DNA from: Rhabdochlamydiaceae bacterium
GTDB taxonomy: Bacteria > Chlamydiota > Chlamydiia > Chlamydiales > Rhabdochlamydiaceae
Direction: 5' to 3'
Assembly: GCA_019745395.1 (NCBI GenBank)
Contig: JAIETG010000013.1
Span: forward strand, 124,001 to 188,000
DNA length: 64,000 nucleotides
The stretch's first letter is position 1. Each line of letters starts with the position of its first letter. The notes below the pieces were generated by a model. The model ran no database searches. It saw only the letters and a list, made by a program, of their open reading frames with translations, and was not told where the DNA came from. Positions 51,539 through 62,115 of the stretch are shown here, in pieces. The translations under genes were made by a program, and so were the position numbers.

Positions 51539-53227
51539 TTACGCAAAAAAATACGGCGACGCAAGAGAAGAAAGAGAAGTTCCAGAACCTTTTATTCCTG
51601 CTAATCCATTATGAGATTCTAATTGTCTTTCAAAAGACTCAAATTCTCTATTAGCAAACTGGTGAAAAGCGCAATTTAGCAGACGATAATCAACTTCATC
51701 ACTGGAAATTTCAGGATTTTCCAGGATGCTTGTTATGGTAGAAATAGGATTATTGTAAGTGCAAATAAGATCGGTAATTAGCAAGTCTTTTTGTGGTTGG
51801 AATTTCGGAGAAAGTAGTAGGTCCTGTATGGCTTTATTAGTGGCAATTTTGTTTTTTTCTACGCTTTGGATTTCCTCAAAAATTGCTACAACTGCTATTG
51901 CAGTGGTGAAGGTTGTTGCTAATTCTTGGCTGTCGCGTCTCACGGGCATAATCTTTCCGATCAGAGATTGTGCTGACTGTTCTCTTCTTTCTGGGATTTG
52001 CATGTCCCTTATTGCGTTGTGATAGGCCTGTTTTCCTATAATTGGCTCCAAAACCTCTTTATAGGTAGTTAAGCAAGCAAGTAATTTGTCAGATGCTTGA
52101 TTGAGCCTTTTCGTTTCATTTTCTAAAAGAGTGACTGTTCTCCTCTCTGATGACTCTACTGCTGCTTCAGCTAGCAGAGAAATTTTTAAGAAAGTTTCAG
52201 CTAGAAGGATTTTTTCTTCTAACCCTTTTTTGTTGTTGGTGGGTTCAAGTAAAAGATCGCTTTCTAATCCACTAGTAGGATTGTATATTTGCGTCAGGAC
52301 TCTTTTTCTAGCTATTGCCATGTAGTTGAATTCTTCTTCACACTGTGCTAAGTATAATGTTTTATTTTTGCAGGACCGTATTATTTGAGAATTCTCTACG
52401 GAATGAGGAAGCGCAAATACTTTGTTTTGTAAGTTTTGTAACCTCTGTTTTAATTGTTTAACAATATGGGCTAATTCGTATCTGTGGACTAGGCTGTTTG
52501 GAAATTTGCTAATAGCTGCTTTTACATTTGTAAATTCCAGTTCTAGGTGATTGTATTCTTCTTGAGGAGAGGCAATAGAAGGTAAGAAGGAGGGAGTCGA
52601 AGAGGCGCTTCTGGATGTTGTAATAGCTTGAGCCGCTCTTGGAGTACCAGGATGTGGGCTTGTGTCACCCCAGCTTTCTGATCTACTTGCAGGTCTGCTA
52701 TCTGATTTGTTTGTATAAGAAGGGCTAGCGCCCATTACGTCTCGGTAACTGCCTGGACTATACTTGGTGTAAGAGTGTTTTACTGGGCTTCCTCGGAAAG
52801 ACCGATAACCATTTGCTGGTATATTAGGTTGCCCTAAAGAGGGAAGAGATCCAGTAGATAGATTTACAGCTAAGGATGCAAAGCCTGTGGAGTCTTCAAG
52901 TTCCTTAAAATCTTCCAGATCATCTGCTTCCAAGGATTTTGGGATAGCGCCTGTCATGTCAGACCATTGGGTAAAGGAATTTGGCTTGTCAGTAGCGGAT
53001 GGTATGTCTGCTAATTGTTTTTCATCCGACGCAGCTGCCAACTTTGGCAAAATACATTTTTCGACTGCATTTTCTAGAGTTGCTCTACCAGCAGTGTTAG
53101 CCGTTGTAAATGGATTGAAATCCTGTGAATAAGACTCTCTTCTTCGTCTATTAGAGGGTTTTGCTTGACGATTTCTAGTTTCTGCATTTTCTGTAGTAGC
53201 TATGGGTGTTATTCCTCGAATGTTCAT
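51539..53227 (-). CDS. Soluble helical protein, paralogue of the previous gene
   Basis: Unrecognised 562-residue protein with the same layout as the 435-residue neighbour: ~220 disordered Ser/Pro/Arg-rich residues (RRRRESYSQDFNPF, SRPASRSESWGDTSPHPGTP), then helices with YNYMAIARKRVLTQIYNPTS-like matches, LLAETFLKISLLA, and the C-terminal CAFHQFANREFESFERQL. The last residues ASPYFFA are hydrophobic. The two genes are adjacent, same strand and share the fold over ~300 residues, so they come from tandem duplication. A role in the host cell or at the inclusion is plausible only by composition. Confidence 0.72.
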   Translation of the reverse strand: MNIRGITPIATTENAETRNRQAKPSNRRRRESYSQDFNPFTTANTAGRATLENAVEKCILPKLAAASDEKQLADIPSATDKPNSFTQWSDMTGAIPKSLEADDLEDFKELEDSTGFASLAVNLSTGSLPSLGQPNIPANGYRSFRGSPVKHSYTKYSPGSYRDVMGASPSYTNKSDSRPASRSESWGDTSPHPGTPRAAQAITTSRSASSTPSFLPSIASPQEEYNHLELEFTNVKAAISKFPNSLVHRYELAHIVKQLKQRLQNLQNKVFALPHSVENSQIIRSCKNKTLYLAQCEEEFNYMAIARKRVLTQIYNPTSGLESDLLLEPTNNKKGLEEKILLAETFLKISLLAEAAVESSERRTVTLLENETKRLNQASDKLLACLTTYKEVLEPIIGKQAYHNAIRDMQIPERREQSAQSLIGKIMPVRRDSQELATTFTTAIAVVAIFEEIQSVEKNKIATNKAIQDLLLSPKFQPQKDLLITDLICTYNNPISTITSILENPEISSDEVDYRLLNCAFHQFANREFESFERQLESHNGLAGIKGSGTSLSSLASPYFFA

Positions 53228-53570
53228 TTTATCCTTTTGTTTTTCGGTTATAATACATTATTGTCGTTGTAATGTCTATTAAACATAATTGTTTGTTTTT
53301 TTTGTTTATTTTTGAATTTAAATTGGAGGATTCGATAGCAATTGAAATAGTCGAGTAAGGATAGAATTTTAGCGTTTTTCAGGTTTTTTAAATTTAATTT
53401 CGTTAATTGTTGTTTTAGTCTTAGTTTTGTTAGTTGAAATATTAACTTTATATACAACTTAATTTAAAGTAAACAGGTTTAATTGCTCTTTAGTTTCTAT
53501 GGTTTTGTAGGTGAGTGAGTTGTAAAAAAAGGGGGGAATCGAGATAGTGAAGAAAAACCAGGGAGGGGGT
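53228..53570. other. AT-rich spacer of 343 bases
   Basis: I see no gene here. A minus-strand open frame at 53248-53457 translates to an Asn/Lys/Leu-rich chain typical of AT-rich non-coding DNA. The right part should hold the promoter for the GNAT gene and the left part the promoter for the gene at 53227. Confidence 0.5.
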
Positions 53571-54011
53571 ATGCGGTTCAAATTTATTGGTTTATCGGAT
53601 CCTTACTATCAGGATGAACTTATGCTTCGTTGGGAAGCTATTGAAAAACCCAGGGGACTCCCACCGGGTTCAGAAAGATCTCAAGAAGAAAAAGAAAGTA
53701 TCCATTTAGTGGCCATTGAAAAAAATCAATTAGTGGGATGTGTCGTATGCCACCCTCAATCAGAAACAGAAGGAAAAATTTTTCATCTGGCTTTTAGTGA
53801 AGAGTACAAAGGTAAGCCTTTTAGCCGTCAACTACTCTCTGCTTTAGAGGAGTTTTTGATGAATAAGGGGATTTCCCATTTATATGTCGTAGCAGGATTG
53901 GAGATGAAAGATTTTTATTCTCACTTAGGTTTTGCAGTTGAAGAGGAGCCTTTTGAGCGGTTTGGAGCGTTTTTTCAAAAGATGGGAAAAACTTTGCTGG
54001 CTTCTGCGTAA
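53571..54011 (+). CDS. GNAT-family acetyltransferase
   Basis: From ATG 53571 (GGGAGGGGGT directly upstream) the product has 146 residues. [19 protein letters not shown] resembles the N-terminal region of small GNAT enzymes, [19 protein letters not shown] is the acetyl-CoA loop (motif A; Gly-Lys-Pro replaces the usual Gly-x-Gly/Ala) and [11 protein letters not shown] is the C-terminal F-Y-x-x-x-G-F hallmark. The acceptor, a small amine or protein N-terminus, is unknown. A GTG at 53547 would add eight residues. dhnA follows by 68 bases, so they may be co-transcribed. Confidence 0.82.
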   Translation: MRFKFIGLSDPYYQDELMLRWEAIEKPRGLPPGSERSQEEKESIHLVAIEKNQLVGCVVCHPQSETEGKIFHLAFSEEYKGKPFSRQLLSALEEFLMNKGISHLYVVAGLEMKDFYSHLGFAVEEEPFERFGAFFQKMGKTLLASA

Positions 54012-54079
54012 AAAGGAGTTTTGAAAAGAATTGCATTTTCGATACTCTGAGAAAATTCTATTCTATAAGGAGGATTGAT

Positions 54080-55135
54080 ATGTCTTTGGGAATGATAGAA
54101 AAGCTGCTACAAGAAAAGTCGAAAGATTTACTCGGTCATGTATGCAAGACGATATCTAAAGAAAGGTTGCATGTGCCAGGTCCTGATTGGGTGGATCGGA
54201 TCTTCGGAGTTTCAGATCGAAATATTCGAGTGCTTAAAAATTTACAGCAGCTTTTTGGACACGGAAGATTAGCTGGGACGGGATATCTTTCTCTTTTGCC
54301 CGTAGATCAGGGAATCGAACATTCTGCGGGAGCTTCTTTTTCTAAAAATCCTGACTATTTCGATTCGGAAAATATCATACGTCTTGCTATGGAAGGGGGG
54401 TGTAATGGTGTGGCTACAACTTTAGGCGTACTAGGTTCTGTCGCTCGTAAATATGCGCATAAAATCCCTTTTGTATTAAAACTCAATCATAATGAGCTAT
54501 TGTCGTATCCCAATAAATATGACCAAATTATGTTTTCTCGTGTAGAGCAAGCCTGGGATATGGGGTGTGCAGCAGTTGGAGCAACTATTTACTTCGGATC
54601 TGATGAAAGCACAAGACAGATTGTAGAAGTAAGCCAAGCATTTGCTCGAGCTCATGAACTTGGTATGGCAACTATTTTATGGTGCTATTTACGTAATCCT
54701 GCTTTTAAAACAAAAGAAGTGGATTATCATGAGGCGGCGGATCTTACAGGTCAGGCAAACCATCTAGGTGTAACGATTCAGGCAGATATTATTAAGCAAA
54801 AATTACCTACCAATAATGGGGGATTTAAGGCTTTGCAATTTGGAAAACAGACGGAAGCTATGTATTCTCAGCTTTCATCAAATCACCCCATCGATTTGAC
54901 TCGATATCAAGTGGCCAATACATATATGGGACGTATGGGGTTAATTAATTCAGGGGGAGCTTCTGGAGATAATGATTTAGCTCAAGCTGTAGAAACTGCA
55001 GTGATTAATAAAAGAGCTGGGGGAATGGGGTTAATTAGTGGAAGGAAAGCTTTTCAAAAGCCACTTTCGGAAGGTGTTGCTTTATTGCACGCCATTCAAG
55101 ATGTGTATCTTTGTAAAGAAGTTACTTTGGCTTAG
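54080..55135 (+). CDS. dhnA: Fructose-bisphosphate aldolase, DhnA/class I type
   Basis: The 351-residue enzyme has the DhnA-family [14 protein letters not shown] and [12 protein letters not shown] with the Schiff-base region, then [15 protein letters not shown] and [12 protein letters not shown] at the end. It cleaves fructose-1,6-bisphosphate in glycolysis and gluconeogenesis; chlamydiae use this type (DhnA) instead of class II. ATG 54080 is preceded by AAGGAGG. The 3' end overlaps the convergent AsmA-like gene by 14 bases. Confidence 0.93.
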   Translation: MSLGMIEKLLQEKSKDLLGHVCKTISKERLHVPGPDWVDRIFGVSDRNIRVLKNLQQLFGHGRLAGTGYLSLLPVDQGIEHSAGASFSKNPDYFDSENIIRLAMEGGCNGVATTLGVLGSVARKYAHKIPFVLKLNHNELLSYPNKYDQIMFSRVEQAWDMGCAAVGATIYFGSDESTRQIVEVSQAFARAHELGMATILWCYLRNPAFKTKEVDYHEAADLTGQANHLGVTIQADIIKQKLPTNNGGFKALQFGKQTEAMYSQLSSNHPIDLTRYQVANTYMGRMGLINSGGASGDNDLAQAVETAVINKRAGGMGLISGRKAFQKPLSEGVALLHAIQDVYLCKEVTLA

Positions 55136-58100
55136 ATTCCCAGGGAAATGGGTGTTTAGCGGGAGGGGTTGGGCTATCGTTGCCAGGAGGAGTTAAGACT
55201 TGATTCAGTAGTCCTCCAACGAGAGCCCCTCCAAATCCTCCCCCAGCGGCAGATCCTGCCAATTCTTTGTTTTGCCAAAGGGTCAATGCTACAATTTTAG
55301 AGGTTGCGACCTTTTTGTTTAAGTCGACATGATCGAGCGTTCCAGTTAGCGGAATGTGTAAGACATAATCAGCAGGAAGATCTCGAACGTTTAATGCTGC
55401 TTTAAGGCAAGGGGCAGTTAGTCCTAGATTCATGTTCACGCGATTTCCCGGAAGATCGATTTTGCCCCAAAGAGCTACATCGTAAATGTCTGCAATAAGG
55501 ATTTCTGTTCTGTCAACTTGGACAATTCCCTGTTTGATATGAAAGTCTAAGGGAGCGAACCATAGCACTAGTTGGTCGTTTTGAGCGATTTGTTGAGATT
55601 TCAATAGCCCTAACGCGAGATTTAAATTTCCTTCATTATGGCAAAAAAGTTTACCTAAAGTAATTCGCCCTTGTGGAATTTGAATGTTTTGTAGAGAAAA
55701 GGGCGATACGGGAACTGAAAATCCTTGAGAGGCAATTTCTAGAGTTAGCGGCGTAGCAGAGGAAAGAGAGGAAATGGATAAGGGGTTTACCTCTTGTAGA
55801 AGTACTCTAGAGGTTGCAGGTGTTATTGCGCATTGAAGCCACATGTTTTGGTTTAATGCTAAAGTTCCCGCCTTTAACGCCCCATCTAGAGAAAATTGTA
55901 CATTGGGAGATTTGAGCTGAAGCTGGATGGGCCCTGCAGCGTCTTGCAAGGAGGCTTTGAGCGAAAGGTCAAAAGAGGATCCCAGTAGATTTACAAATGG
56001 ATCTTTTTGTTTGCCATTGGACGGCAGTGCAATATCGAGAGCTCCTGAAGGGAAGGTTTTGAAAGCAGCGTTTAGGTCGCAGTGCATGTGAGATAGTTGG
56101 AAATCTCCTTGGGGAGTTAAAAGCTGTTTGCATACAGCGTCGATGTGTAGAGATCCTTTTTGAGATCCTTCAGCAAAAGTATCGAGACGCAGAGTTAAAG
56201 GGGTTTTTTCGTCCTTTTTTTGTAAAAAGAGCTTTGAATTCTGTAGTTGAAGAGATTTTTTCGTGTCTTTGTGCTTAAAGGAAATCTCTTGATTTTCGAT
56301 TTGAGCTTGTATCAAAAGGCGTTTGAGATCTGGAGTTTTAGAAACAGGAGATAGAAAGGGGACTTTCAGCTCAGAAATCGATGCTTTTATGACTGTATTT
56401 TTTTCTAAATAAAAGGGTCTATTCGTATATTTAGCAAGGCTCTCATAAGCTTTAGGGGTAAGGGTAAAGTCGACCTGCAGAGGCGTTTTTGCTTTTGTGA
56501 GGAATAATCCTTGCCGATCAATCGTAAGGCCTCCTGTGATTTGCAAAAGGGAGTTTTTTGCATCGATCCAACATGTCTGACTTTGGGGATCGGCCTCTAT
56601 GTGCAGCGTGGCGTCTAGAGCAGATCCCAAAAATGGGGTCAAAGGAGTTATAGAGGGCATTGCCGTGTTGATCAGCTGAAAGGGGAACTGTTGCATTTTT
56701 ATGCGGGCATCGATTTTAGGATCTTTGGAAAAGATTTTTTGTAACGTGGCGTCACAAGAAATAGTTCCTTGGTCAATTTGGGAAGTAAGAGATATTTTTG
56801 CTGTATTTTGTGTCCCGAGTAATTCAAGGGAACTTTGAAGGTTTTGAATGACAACCTGTTCTTTTCCAGAGGTGTTTTGCAGGGAAAGTGTAGGAATTTG
56901 TAGATGCGCTGTAAACTTCATCTGATCTAAAGAAGGGGCGATCCAGGAAACGGTTTCAGGATCTATTTGTAGATAGCAAGGCGTTTTTTGCGCAAGTTTG
57001 GGATGCGTTGAACCTAAGTATAAAAGTTTCATTTCCCGATCGGAAAGCGTGTAACGAGCCTGCAGAGGCTTTCCCCAAAATACTGTGTGGTTAGATAGAT
57101 TTGCGCCCCCTTCAAAAGTAAGATCGAAAGGATCACTTTTTATTTGTAAGGAGATTTTGGAAAGTGACTGAATGTCAATCTGACAAGAGAAATTGTTCAC
57201 TTCATAATTTTGTAAAGAAAAGAGGTTTTTAAAAAGAAGAGGAGAGGCTGCAATTTTAGCTTGCATACTCATCTCTTGCAAAGAAGAGTATCGGAGAGAA
57301 GAAAGAGTCATTTCTATAGAAGAAGAGTTTTGCAAGGCAATCGAGGAAGAGGGCAAGAAATGGGGCAAGGAAGCGGGCGATATGGAGTAATGGATTTGTA
57401 TTGGCTCTTGTAGGGAAAATACGTCATTTTCCCAGGTGAAATTTGCTTTAGGTGCTTGTAAAAGTTCTGAATGAAAAGCTACGGCAAGTGCATCCTTTTC
57501 CAAGGATCCTGTTGCTTCGATATAGTTTCCTAGGACATCTGTTGCAAAAGATGTATGGGGAAAAAGGCTTTGAAGAAAAGACGTAGGCGTTTTCCCAAGA
57601 TGAAAAGATGCTACAGCGTGTTTTGTAGGGCTGAGAGGGTCTTTTAAAGTCACCTCTACGTATGAGGTTGCAGTTTCTTTCTTTTTTTGTATTTGAAGAT
57701 CTATGTGAGTGAACACTTCTTTGCTAAGAACGTCAGAGGAAAATTTCCCTTTGCATCCTAAGGTGAGATCAGAAAGGAGATAGGGTTTTGTTTCCACTTT
57801 GCCTTCAAAAGCTGCCTCACTGAATGCAATGGCTGTATTTGTTTTAGGAATGTGAAGTTGATCTAGCGAGATATTTAAAGCAAATGGAGCGTTGAATTCT
57901 ATTGCCTGTAAATAGGTGTGTGTTTTTTTGGCTTTTTCTAAGAATTCTGGAGAAAGTGATATCCGTAAAGAGGCCGGGGAGGATAGCGTTAGTTCATTTT
58001 CTTTGAGCTCAGTTTGTATGTGCGCTTCTATATTTGCAGACTGCACTTGTAAGGTAGCAAGGCATTCTTCTTGAGCAATTTTAATGTGGCATTGCAAATC

Positions 58101-58850
58101 CAAAACAGGACCAATCGCATCGGTGAGATAGCCTCGGTAGTGGGGCTGTGCTTTCGATAAAAGAGTATCAGCGCCCTCTACGGGAAAGTGAGTGAGTGTT
58201 GCCTTTACTTCTAAAGACGTATCCAGCGTCCAATTCGACTCAATAAATATTGTTCCCTGGAGATCTTTTTGCTCTGTATTAGCTTGGATTTTGCCTGACA
58301 AGCTCTTTTCTTGAACTAAAATATGTCCTGTAAGTGCATCCAAAACAATAGATGGTGTCTTGTCAGAAAAAATAGATACTTTTCCTTGCTCTATTCGGAA
58401 ATCACAAGTTTTAGAAATGGCTATATGGGGAAGTAGGCTGTTAATCGGAAGAGATCCTAAAAAGGAAGCTGCTTGAATCTGCGGTTTTTTAGGTGCAATA
58501 GGAGTGCTGATATGGGAATGTACTTCCACAGCAGGGCTTTGCATCTGAATAATGCCGAGATCTGAAGAAAATAGGCATTGCCAAAGACCTGAATTACACG
58601 AAATTTGAGGGCAGGAGATCTGTAAGTTTTTATCTGTTTCTGTATAAACTAGCCCTTGAATTTTTTGATCACCGCTCCAGCCTAGGGAAAGGGATTGTAC
58701 TTCTACTGTTCCTGGAAGATGGCGATTTATTAGGGAAAGGAGGGTCTGTTTTCCCATTTTTGTAGAGAAAAAAGAGGGGAGTAAGGCTATCGCTATAAGG
58801 AGAAGCGCTAGAAAACTACCAGAAAAAAGGAGTGTTTTTTTTTTATGCAT
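55122..58850 (-). CDS. Very large AsmA/TamB-like envelope protein
   Basis: The 1242-residue product has one N-terminal membrane segment ([20 protein letters not shown]) followed by a long, beta-rich periplasmic region of short repeating hydrophobic strands. Near 1100 the order [41 protein letters not shown] and [15 protein letters not shown] resembles the C-terminal region of AsmA-family proteins, bridges that move lipids between membranes. The last 60 residues are Gly/Pro-rich with [15 protein letters not shown]. Called AsmA-like; it cannot be assigned to a named member. It lies directly after glmS with no gap. Confidence 0.75.
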   Translation of the reverse strand: MHKKKTLLFSGSFLALLLIAIALLPSFFSTKMGKQTLLSLINRHLPGTVEVQSLSLGWSGDQKIQGLVYTETDKNLQISCPQISCNSGLWQCLFSSDLGIIQMQSPAVEVHSHISTPIAPKKPQIQAASFLGSLPINSLLPHIAISKTCDFRIEQGKVSIFSDKTPSIVLDALTGHILVQEKSLSGKIQANTEQKDLQGTIFIESNWTLDTSLEVKATLTHFPVEGADTLLSKAQPHYRGYLTDAIGPVLDLQCHIKIAQEECLATLQVQSANIEAHIQTELKENELTLSSPASLRISLSPEFLEKAKKTHTYLQAIEFNAPFALNISLDQLHIPKTNTAIAFSEAAFEGKVETKPYLLSDLTLGCKGKFSSDVLSKEVFTHIDLQIQKKKETATSYVEVTLKDPLSPTKHAVASFHLGKTPTSFLQSLFPHTSFATDVLGNYIEATGSLEKDALAVAFHSELLQAPKANFTWENDVFSLQEPIQIHYSISPASLPHFLPSSSIALQNSSSIEMTLSSLRYSSLQEMSMQAKIAASPLLFKNLFSLQNYEVNNFSCQIDIQSLSKISLQIKSDPFDLTFEGGANLSNHTVFWGKPLQARYTLSDREMKLLYLGSTHPKLAQKTPCYLQIDPETVSWIAPSLDQMKFTAHLQIPTLSLQNTSGKEQVVIQNLQSSLELLGTQNTAKISLTSQIDQGTISCDATLQKIFSKDPKIDARIKMQQFPFQLINTAMPSITPLTPFLGSALDATLHIEADPQSQTCWIDAKNSLLQITGGLTIDRQGLFLTKAKTPLQVDFTLTPKAYESLAKYTNRPFYLEKNTVIKASISELKVPFLSPVSKTPDLKRLLIQAQIENQEISFKHKDTKKSLQLQNSKLFLQKKDEKTPLTLRLDTFAEGSQKGSLHIDAVCKQLLTPQGDFQLSHMHCDLNAAFKTFPSGALDIALPSNGKQKDPFVNLLGSSFDLSLKASLQDAAGPIQLQLKSPNVQFSLDGALKAGTLALNQNMWLQCAITPATSRVLLQEVNPLSISSLSSATPLTLEIASQGFSVPVSPFSLQNIQIPQGRITLGKLFCHNEGNLNLALGLLKSQQIAQNDQLVLWFAPLDFHIKQGIVQVDRTEILIADIYDVALWGKIDLPGNRVNMNLGLTAPCLKAALNVRDLPADYVLHIPLTGTLDHVDLNKKVATSKIVALTLWQNKELAGSAAGGGFGGALVGGLLNQVLTPPGNDSPTPPAKHPFPWESKPK

Positions 58851-60683
58851 TTATTCCACAGTTACAGACTTTGCTAAATTTCTAGGCTGATCAATATCAG
58901 CACCTTTATTTAATGCGATGTAATAAGCGAGCATTTGTGTAGCAACAGAGTACGGGATGCAGGCAAGTTCGTCTGATGAAGGAGGCATCCAAAGGACATC
59001 ATTGGCGATTTTGTCGATTTCTGGTGTCCCAATAGGCGCTAAAGCTAAAATGGGAGCTCCTCTAGATTTAACTTCTAAGAGGTTGGAAAGAGTTTTATCA
59101 AGGGTTTTTACATTCCCACAAAGTCCGACGATGGCAAGCATCTCATCGACAAGCGCAATCGGACCATGCTTCATCTCTCCTGCAGGATACCCTACGGCAT
59201 GGATGTAGCTGATTTCCTTGAGTTTTAAGGCTCCTTCTAAACTGGTGGCATACATATAGCTTCTTCCTAAAAAGAAAAAGTGGGGATAAGAAGAATATTT
59301 ATTAGCTAAAGATTGGATGGTTTCCGTATTTCTCAAAAGAAAATCTACTTGATCTGGGATTTTTTGTAATTCTTGTAAAAAAGAAGTCCCTTCTTTAGGA
59401 GTCATTGTCCCTCGAGTGCGAGCGAGCCATAGAGTTAAAAGCGAGAGGACTGTGAGTTGGCTTGTAAAGGCTTTGGTGGAACATACGCTGATTTCAGGTC
59501 CAGCACGGAGAAATACGCAAGCGTCAGCATCTCTAGTGAGGGTCGAATTTCTAGCATTGCAGACAGCAAGTACTTTGGCGCCTTTTTTTTGAACTTCTCG
59601 GACAGCTGCAATGGTGTCAAAGGTTTCTCCTGACTGGCTGATTGCAATAACTAGGGTGTTTTTAGAGATTACAGCATTTTTATACCGAAATTCGGAGGCG
59701 ATTTCTGCTTGAGCGGCGATCTGTGCATTTTCCTCTATCCAAGAAGCGGCAATATATCCAGCATGCCAGGAGGTTCCGCAAGCTAGAATAAGCACTTTGT
59801 CAAAAGAGTTTACTTCTTCAGGAGAAAATGGAATTTCTTCGAAGATGGCTATTCCTAAATCTTCTTGAAATCTTTCATGCATAGCTTGGCGAATTGTGTC
59901 TGGCTGCTCGAAAATTTCTTTGAGCATGAAATGCGCAAATCCATTTTTTGATAGGGTGGAGTGTTCTAAAGAAAGCTTTTCTGTGGGCTTAGAAATAGGA
60001 AGTCGGGAAGCGTTGAAGATACGGACTTCTTGAGAAGAGATTTCCGCAATTTCATTGCTATGTAAAAAAAAGATGTCGAGATCTGGTTGCTCAAAGGCGT
60101 TGACATCGGAAGAAAGATAGATTTCTGTACGGCAAGCGCTCATGCCAATAGCTAGGGGATTTTCTTTGGCTGCTGCGATAATAGTATTGGGGTGGTCTTT
60201 ATGAACAACGGCAAGAGCCCAGAAACCGCGAAGCTGTTCAAGTGCTTTTTGTACAGCTAGAATTAGGTCTCCTTCATAGTAACTTGCAATGAGTTGTGCA
60301 ATCGTTTCGGTGTCTGTTTCTGATCTAAAACGGACGCCTTTTTTCAATAAAGACTCTCTAATGGAGGAATAATTTTCTATGATCCCGTTATGAACGACGG
60401 CCACTTGATTATGTTCATCAAAATGGGGGTGAGCGTTTTCTTTAGAAGGTTTTCCATGGGTAGCCCATCTGGTATGAGCGATAGCGTTGCGAAGCCTTTT
60501 CAGGGTACTTACAGCCTCTTTTAAATTGGAAATTTTCCCAGCTTCTTTACAAAAGAGTAGCTCTTGTTCATGAACTCCTACAATTCCAGAAGAATCGTAT
60601 CCTCTGTATTCTAAAGAGGAAAGCCCTCGAATACAGACGTCTACAGGGTTTTTAGGTCCAACATATCCAAAAATTCCACACAT
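58851..60683 (-). CDS. glmS: Glucosamine-fructose-6-phosphate aminotransferase
   Basis: GlmS makes glucosamine-6-phosphate for peptidoglycan and LPS. MCGIFGYVGPKN puts the catalytic Cys2 at the mature N-terminus, so the start is ATG 60683. SLEYRGYDSSG, HTRWATHGKPS, the SIS modules with CGTSWHAGY and SQSGETFDT, and the closing DQPRNLAKSVTVE are all present. At 610 residues it has the normal length. The start codon 66 bases upstream would put 22 residues before Cys2 and is rejected. The stop abuts the AsmA-like gene. Confidence 0.96.
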   Translation of the reverse strand: MCGIFGYVGPKNPVDVCIRGLSSLEYRGYDSSGIVGVHEQELLFCKEAGKISNLKEAVSTLKRLRNAIAHTRWATHGKPSKENAHPHFDEHNQVAVVHNGIIENYSSIRESLLKKGVRFRSETDTETIAQLIASYYEGDLILAVQKALEQLRGFWALAVVHKDHPNTIIAAAKENPLAIGMSACRTEIYLSSDVNAFEQPDLDIFFLHSNEIAEISSQEVRIFNASRLPISKPTEKLSLEHSTLSKNGFAHFMLKEIFEQPDTIRQAMHERFQEDLGIAIFEEIPFSPEEVNSFDKVLILACGTSWHAGYIAASWIEENAQIAAQAEIASEFRYKNAVISKNTLVIAISQSGETFDTIAAVREVQKKGAKVLAVCNARNSTLTRDADACVFLRAGPEISVCSTKAFTSQLTVLSLLTLWLARTRGTMTPKEGTSFLQELQKIPDQVDFLLRNTETIQSLANKYSSYPHFFFLGRSYMYATSLEGALKLKEISYIHAVGYPAGEMKHGPIALVDEMLAIVGLCGNVKTLDKTLSNLLEVKSRGAPILALAPIGTPEIDKIANDVLWMPPSSDELACIPYSVATQMLAYYIALNKGADIDQPRNLAKSVTVE

Positions 60684-60771
60684 AGTAGTGCCTTTCCCTA
60701 GAAGGGTTCTTAATGCATCAAAATAGCATTCTGTATACGAAATTCGCAAGGAAATTTTACTTATTTTAAAG

Positions 60772-60802
60772 TTGAAATAAAAATATTTAATTGTGATATA
60801 AT
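60772..60802 (+). promoter_or_regulatory. Promoter upstream of the thioesterase gene
   Basis: TTGAAA (60772-60777) and TATAAT (60797-60802) are 19 bases apart; the start codon lies 37 bases further on. It lies in the divergent spacer with glmS. Confidence 0.45.
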
Positions 60803-60839
60803 AAAATTATTAAACAAACAATATACTTAAGATTTTAAA

Positions 60840-61346
60840 ATGACTAGAGAATTGAGACCTAAGAAAGTGCAAGAGTCTGTAGTGCATGATCATACCTACA
60901 AGATCTTCCCGAATGATTTAAATTCCTATGGGACGGTGTTTGGAGGGCTGATTATGGCCACTTTAGACCGGATTGCTTTAGTGGTTGCAGAAAGACATAG
61001 TGAATGCACCTGCGTAACCGTTAGTGTGGATTCTATGCACTTTCTAGCGCCTGCCAAACGGGGAGATGTTCTTCTCTTTCGTGCTTCGATCAACAAAAGT
61101 TGGAGAAGTTCTATGGAGATTGGGGTTAAGGTTCTTGCGGAAAATTACCATACGCCAGGTTTGCGCCATATATTATCTGCTTATTTCACTTTTGTAGCTG
61201 TTGACGAGGAAAGGCGACCAGTTCCCGTGCCCGCGGTTATTCCTGAAGAGCCTATCGAACATAGGCGATTTGAAGAAGCAGAGATCAGGCGTCAAAGAAG
61301 AAAGCAGGAAGCGGAAGAGACTAAAGTACGAAGATCAAGAGAGTGA
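60840..61346 (+). CDS. Acyl-CoA thioesterase, hotdog fold
   Basis: The 168-residue protein has the N-D-x-N-x-x-G-T-V-F-G-G pattern (NDLNSYGTVFGGLIMATLD) of the YciA/BACH-type acyl-CoA thioesterases, where the Asn, Gly and Asp residues form the active site. These enzymes hydrolyse acyl-CoA to free fatty acid and CoA. The last 40 residues are Arg/Glu-rich (RRFEEAEIRRQRRKQE), an extended charged tail. A similar thioesterase is known in Chlamydia. The end overlaps the convergent methyltransferase by 12 bases. Confidence 0.88.
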   Translation: MTRELRPKKVQESVVHDHTYKIFPNDLNSYGTVFGGLIMATLDRIALVVAERHSECTCVTVSVDSMHFLAPAKRGDVLLFRASINKSWRSSMEIGVKVLAENYHTPGLRHILSAYFTFVAVDEERRPVPVPAVIPEEPIEHRRFEEAEIRRQRRKQEAEETKVRRSRE

Positions 61347-62099
61347 GCGCTTTGCAATTAAGCAAAGAAATAGAGGGAACTCGTTTCGGCTTATGTCTTC
61401 CATTTTAGCACACTTTCCTGTGCTTTTTTTGTCAGAACACCATTCTTCCATCCATTCGACAGAAAATCCGGCTTCCTTGAGCCAAAGAGTCCAGGAAGTA
61501 AGAGGGGCGTGAAAAGAAAAAGTTTGCTCCGATGTTTCCCCTTTGCTTGGATGCGACTGAATGGGGATTTTCAAGGAGCTCATGTATTTATCAATTCTGC
61601 GATATTGGATCTTTTTCTCTGAATCCACACCCCAGCTAGATTGGCGAGGAATGCGAAAACAAGGGTGATTCATCACGATCGCAAGGCGTCCACCTGGTTT
61701 CATGTGATGAAACGCATTTTGCAAAGCCCCTAAAGGGTTTTGTAGGTTTTGTATAGCGAGCAAGATGGTGCAAAAAGAAAAATCTTTTTTAGGTAGAGTT
61801 AAGGGAACTGTGATGTCTGAGACTAAAAAAGTGTGTAGTTTGTTTTTGTTTTGTTGCTTAGCAGAGTTGATCAGAGACTTGGATATGTCGACTCCAAGAT
61901 AGTTTCTATTGGGAGAAAGGTGTTTGGAAAGAATTCCTTGTCCGCAGGCGAGATCCAAAAGAGATTCTTCCGGCTGCAAAAGTGGTAGGAGCTTTGGTAA
62001 AATCACGTGCTCATGATAATAATGTCCCGTTTTTCCAACGGCTTCATCATACCAACGGCTAACTGGTTCCCAAGATGTAGAGGTAGGTTTTTTTGTCAT
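61335..62099 (-). CDS. SAM-dependent methyltransferase, class I
   Basis: The 254-residue enzyme has the class I motif I as LLDLACGQGILSKHL, NYLGVDISKSLINSA for motif II and FSFCTILLAIQNLQNP for motif IV. It resembles UbiE/type 11 methyltransferases with no membrane segment. The substrate is unknown; a small molecule or lipid head is most likely. It converges on the thioesterase and diverges from the exported gene at 62116. Confidence 0.85.
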   Translation of the reverse strand: MTKKPTSTSWEPVSRWYDEAVGKTGHYYHEHVILPKLLPLLQPEESLLDLACGQGILSKHLSPNRNYLGVDISKSLINSAKQQNKNKLHTFLVSDITVPLTLPKKDFSFCTILLAIQNLQNPLGALQNAFHHMKPGGRLAIVMNHPCFRIPRQSSWGVDSEKKIQYRRIDKYMSSLKIPIQSHPSKGETSEQTFSFHAPLTSWTLWLKEAGFSVEWMEEWCSDKKSTGKCAKMEDISRNEFPLFLCLIAKRSLS

Positions 62100-62115
62100 A
62101 GGGCTTAAATGATAA

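Noticed and set aside
53248-53457. Minus-strand ORF of 69 codons
   Set aside because: Its Asn/Lys/Leu-rich translation is what AT-rich non-coding DNA gives; no ribosome-binding site.
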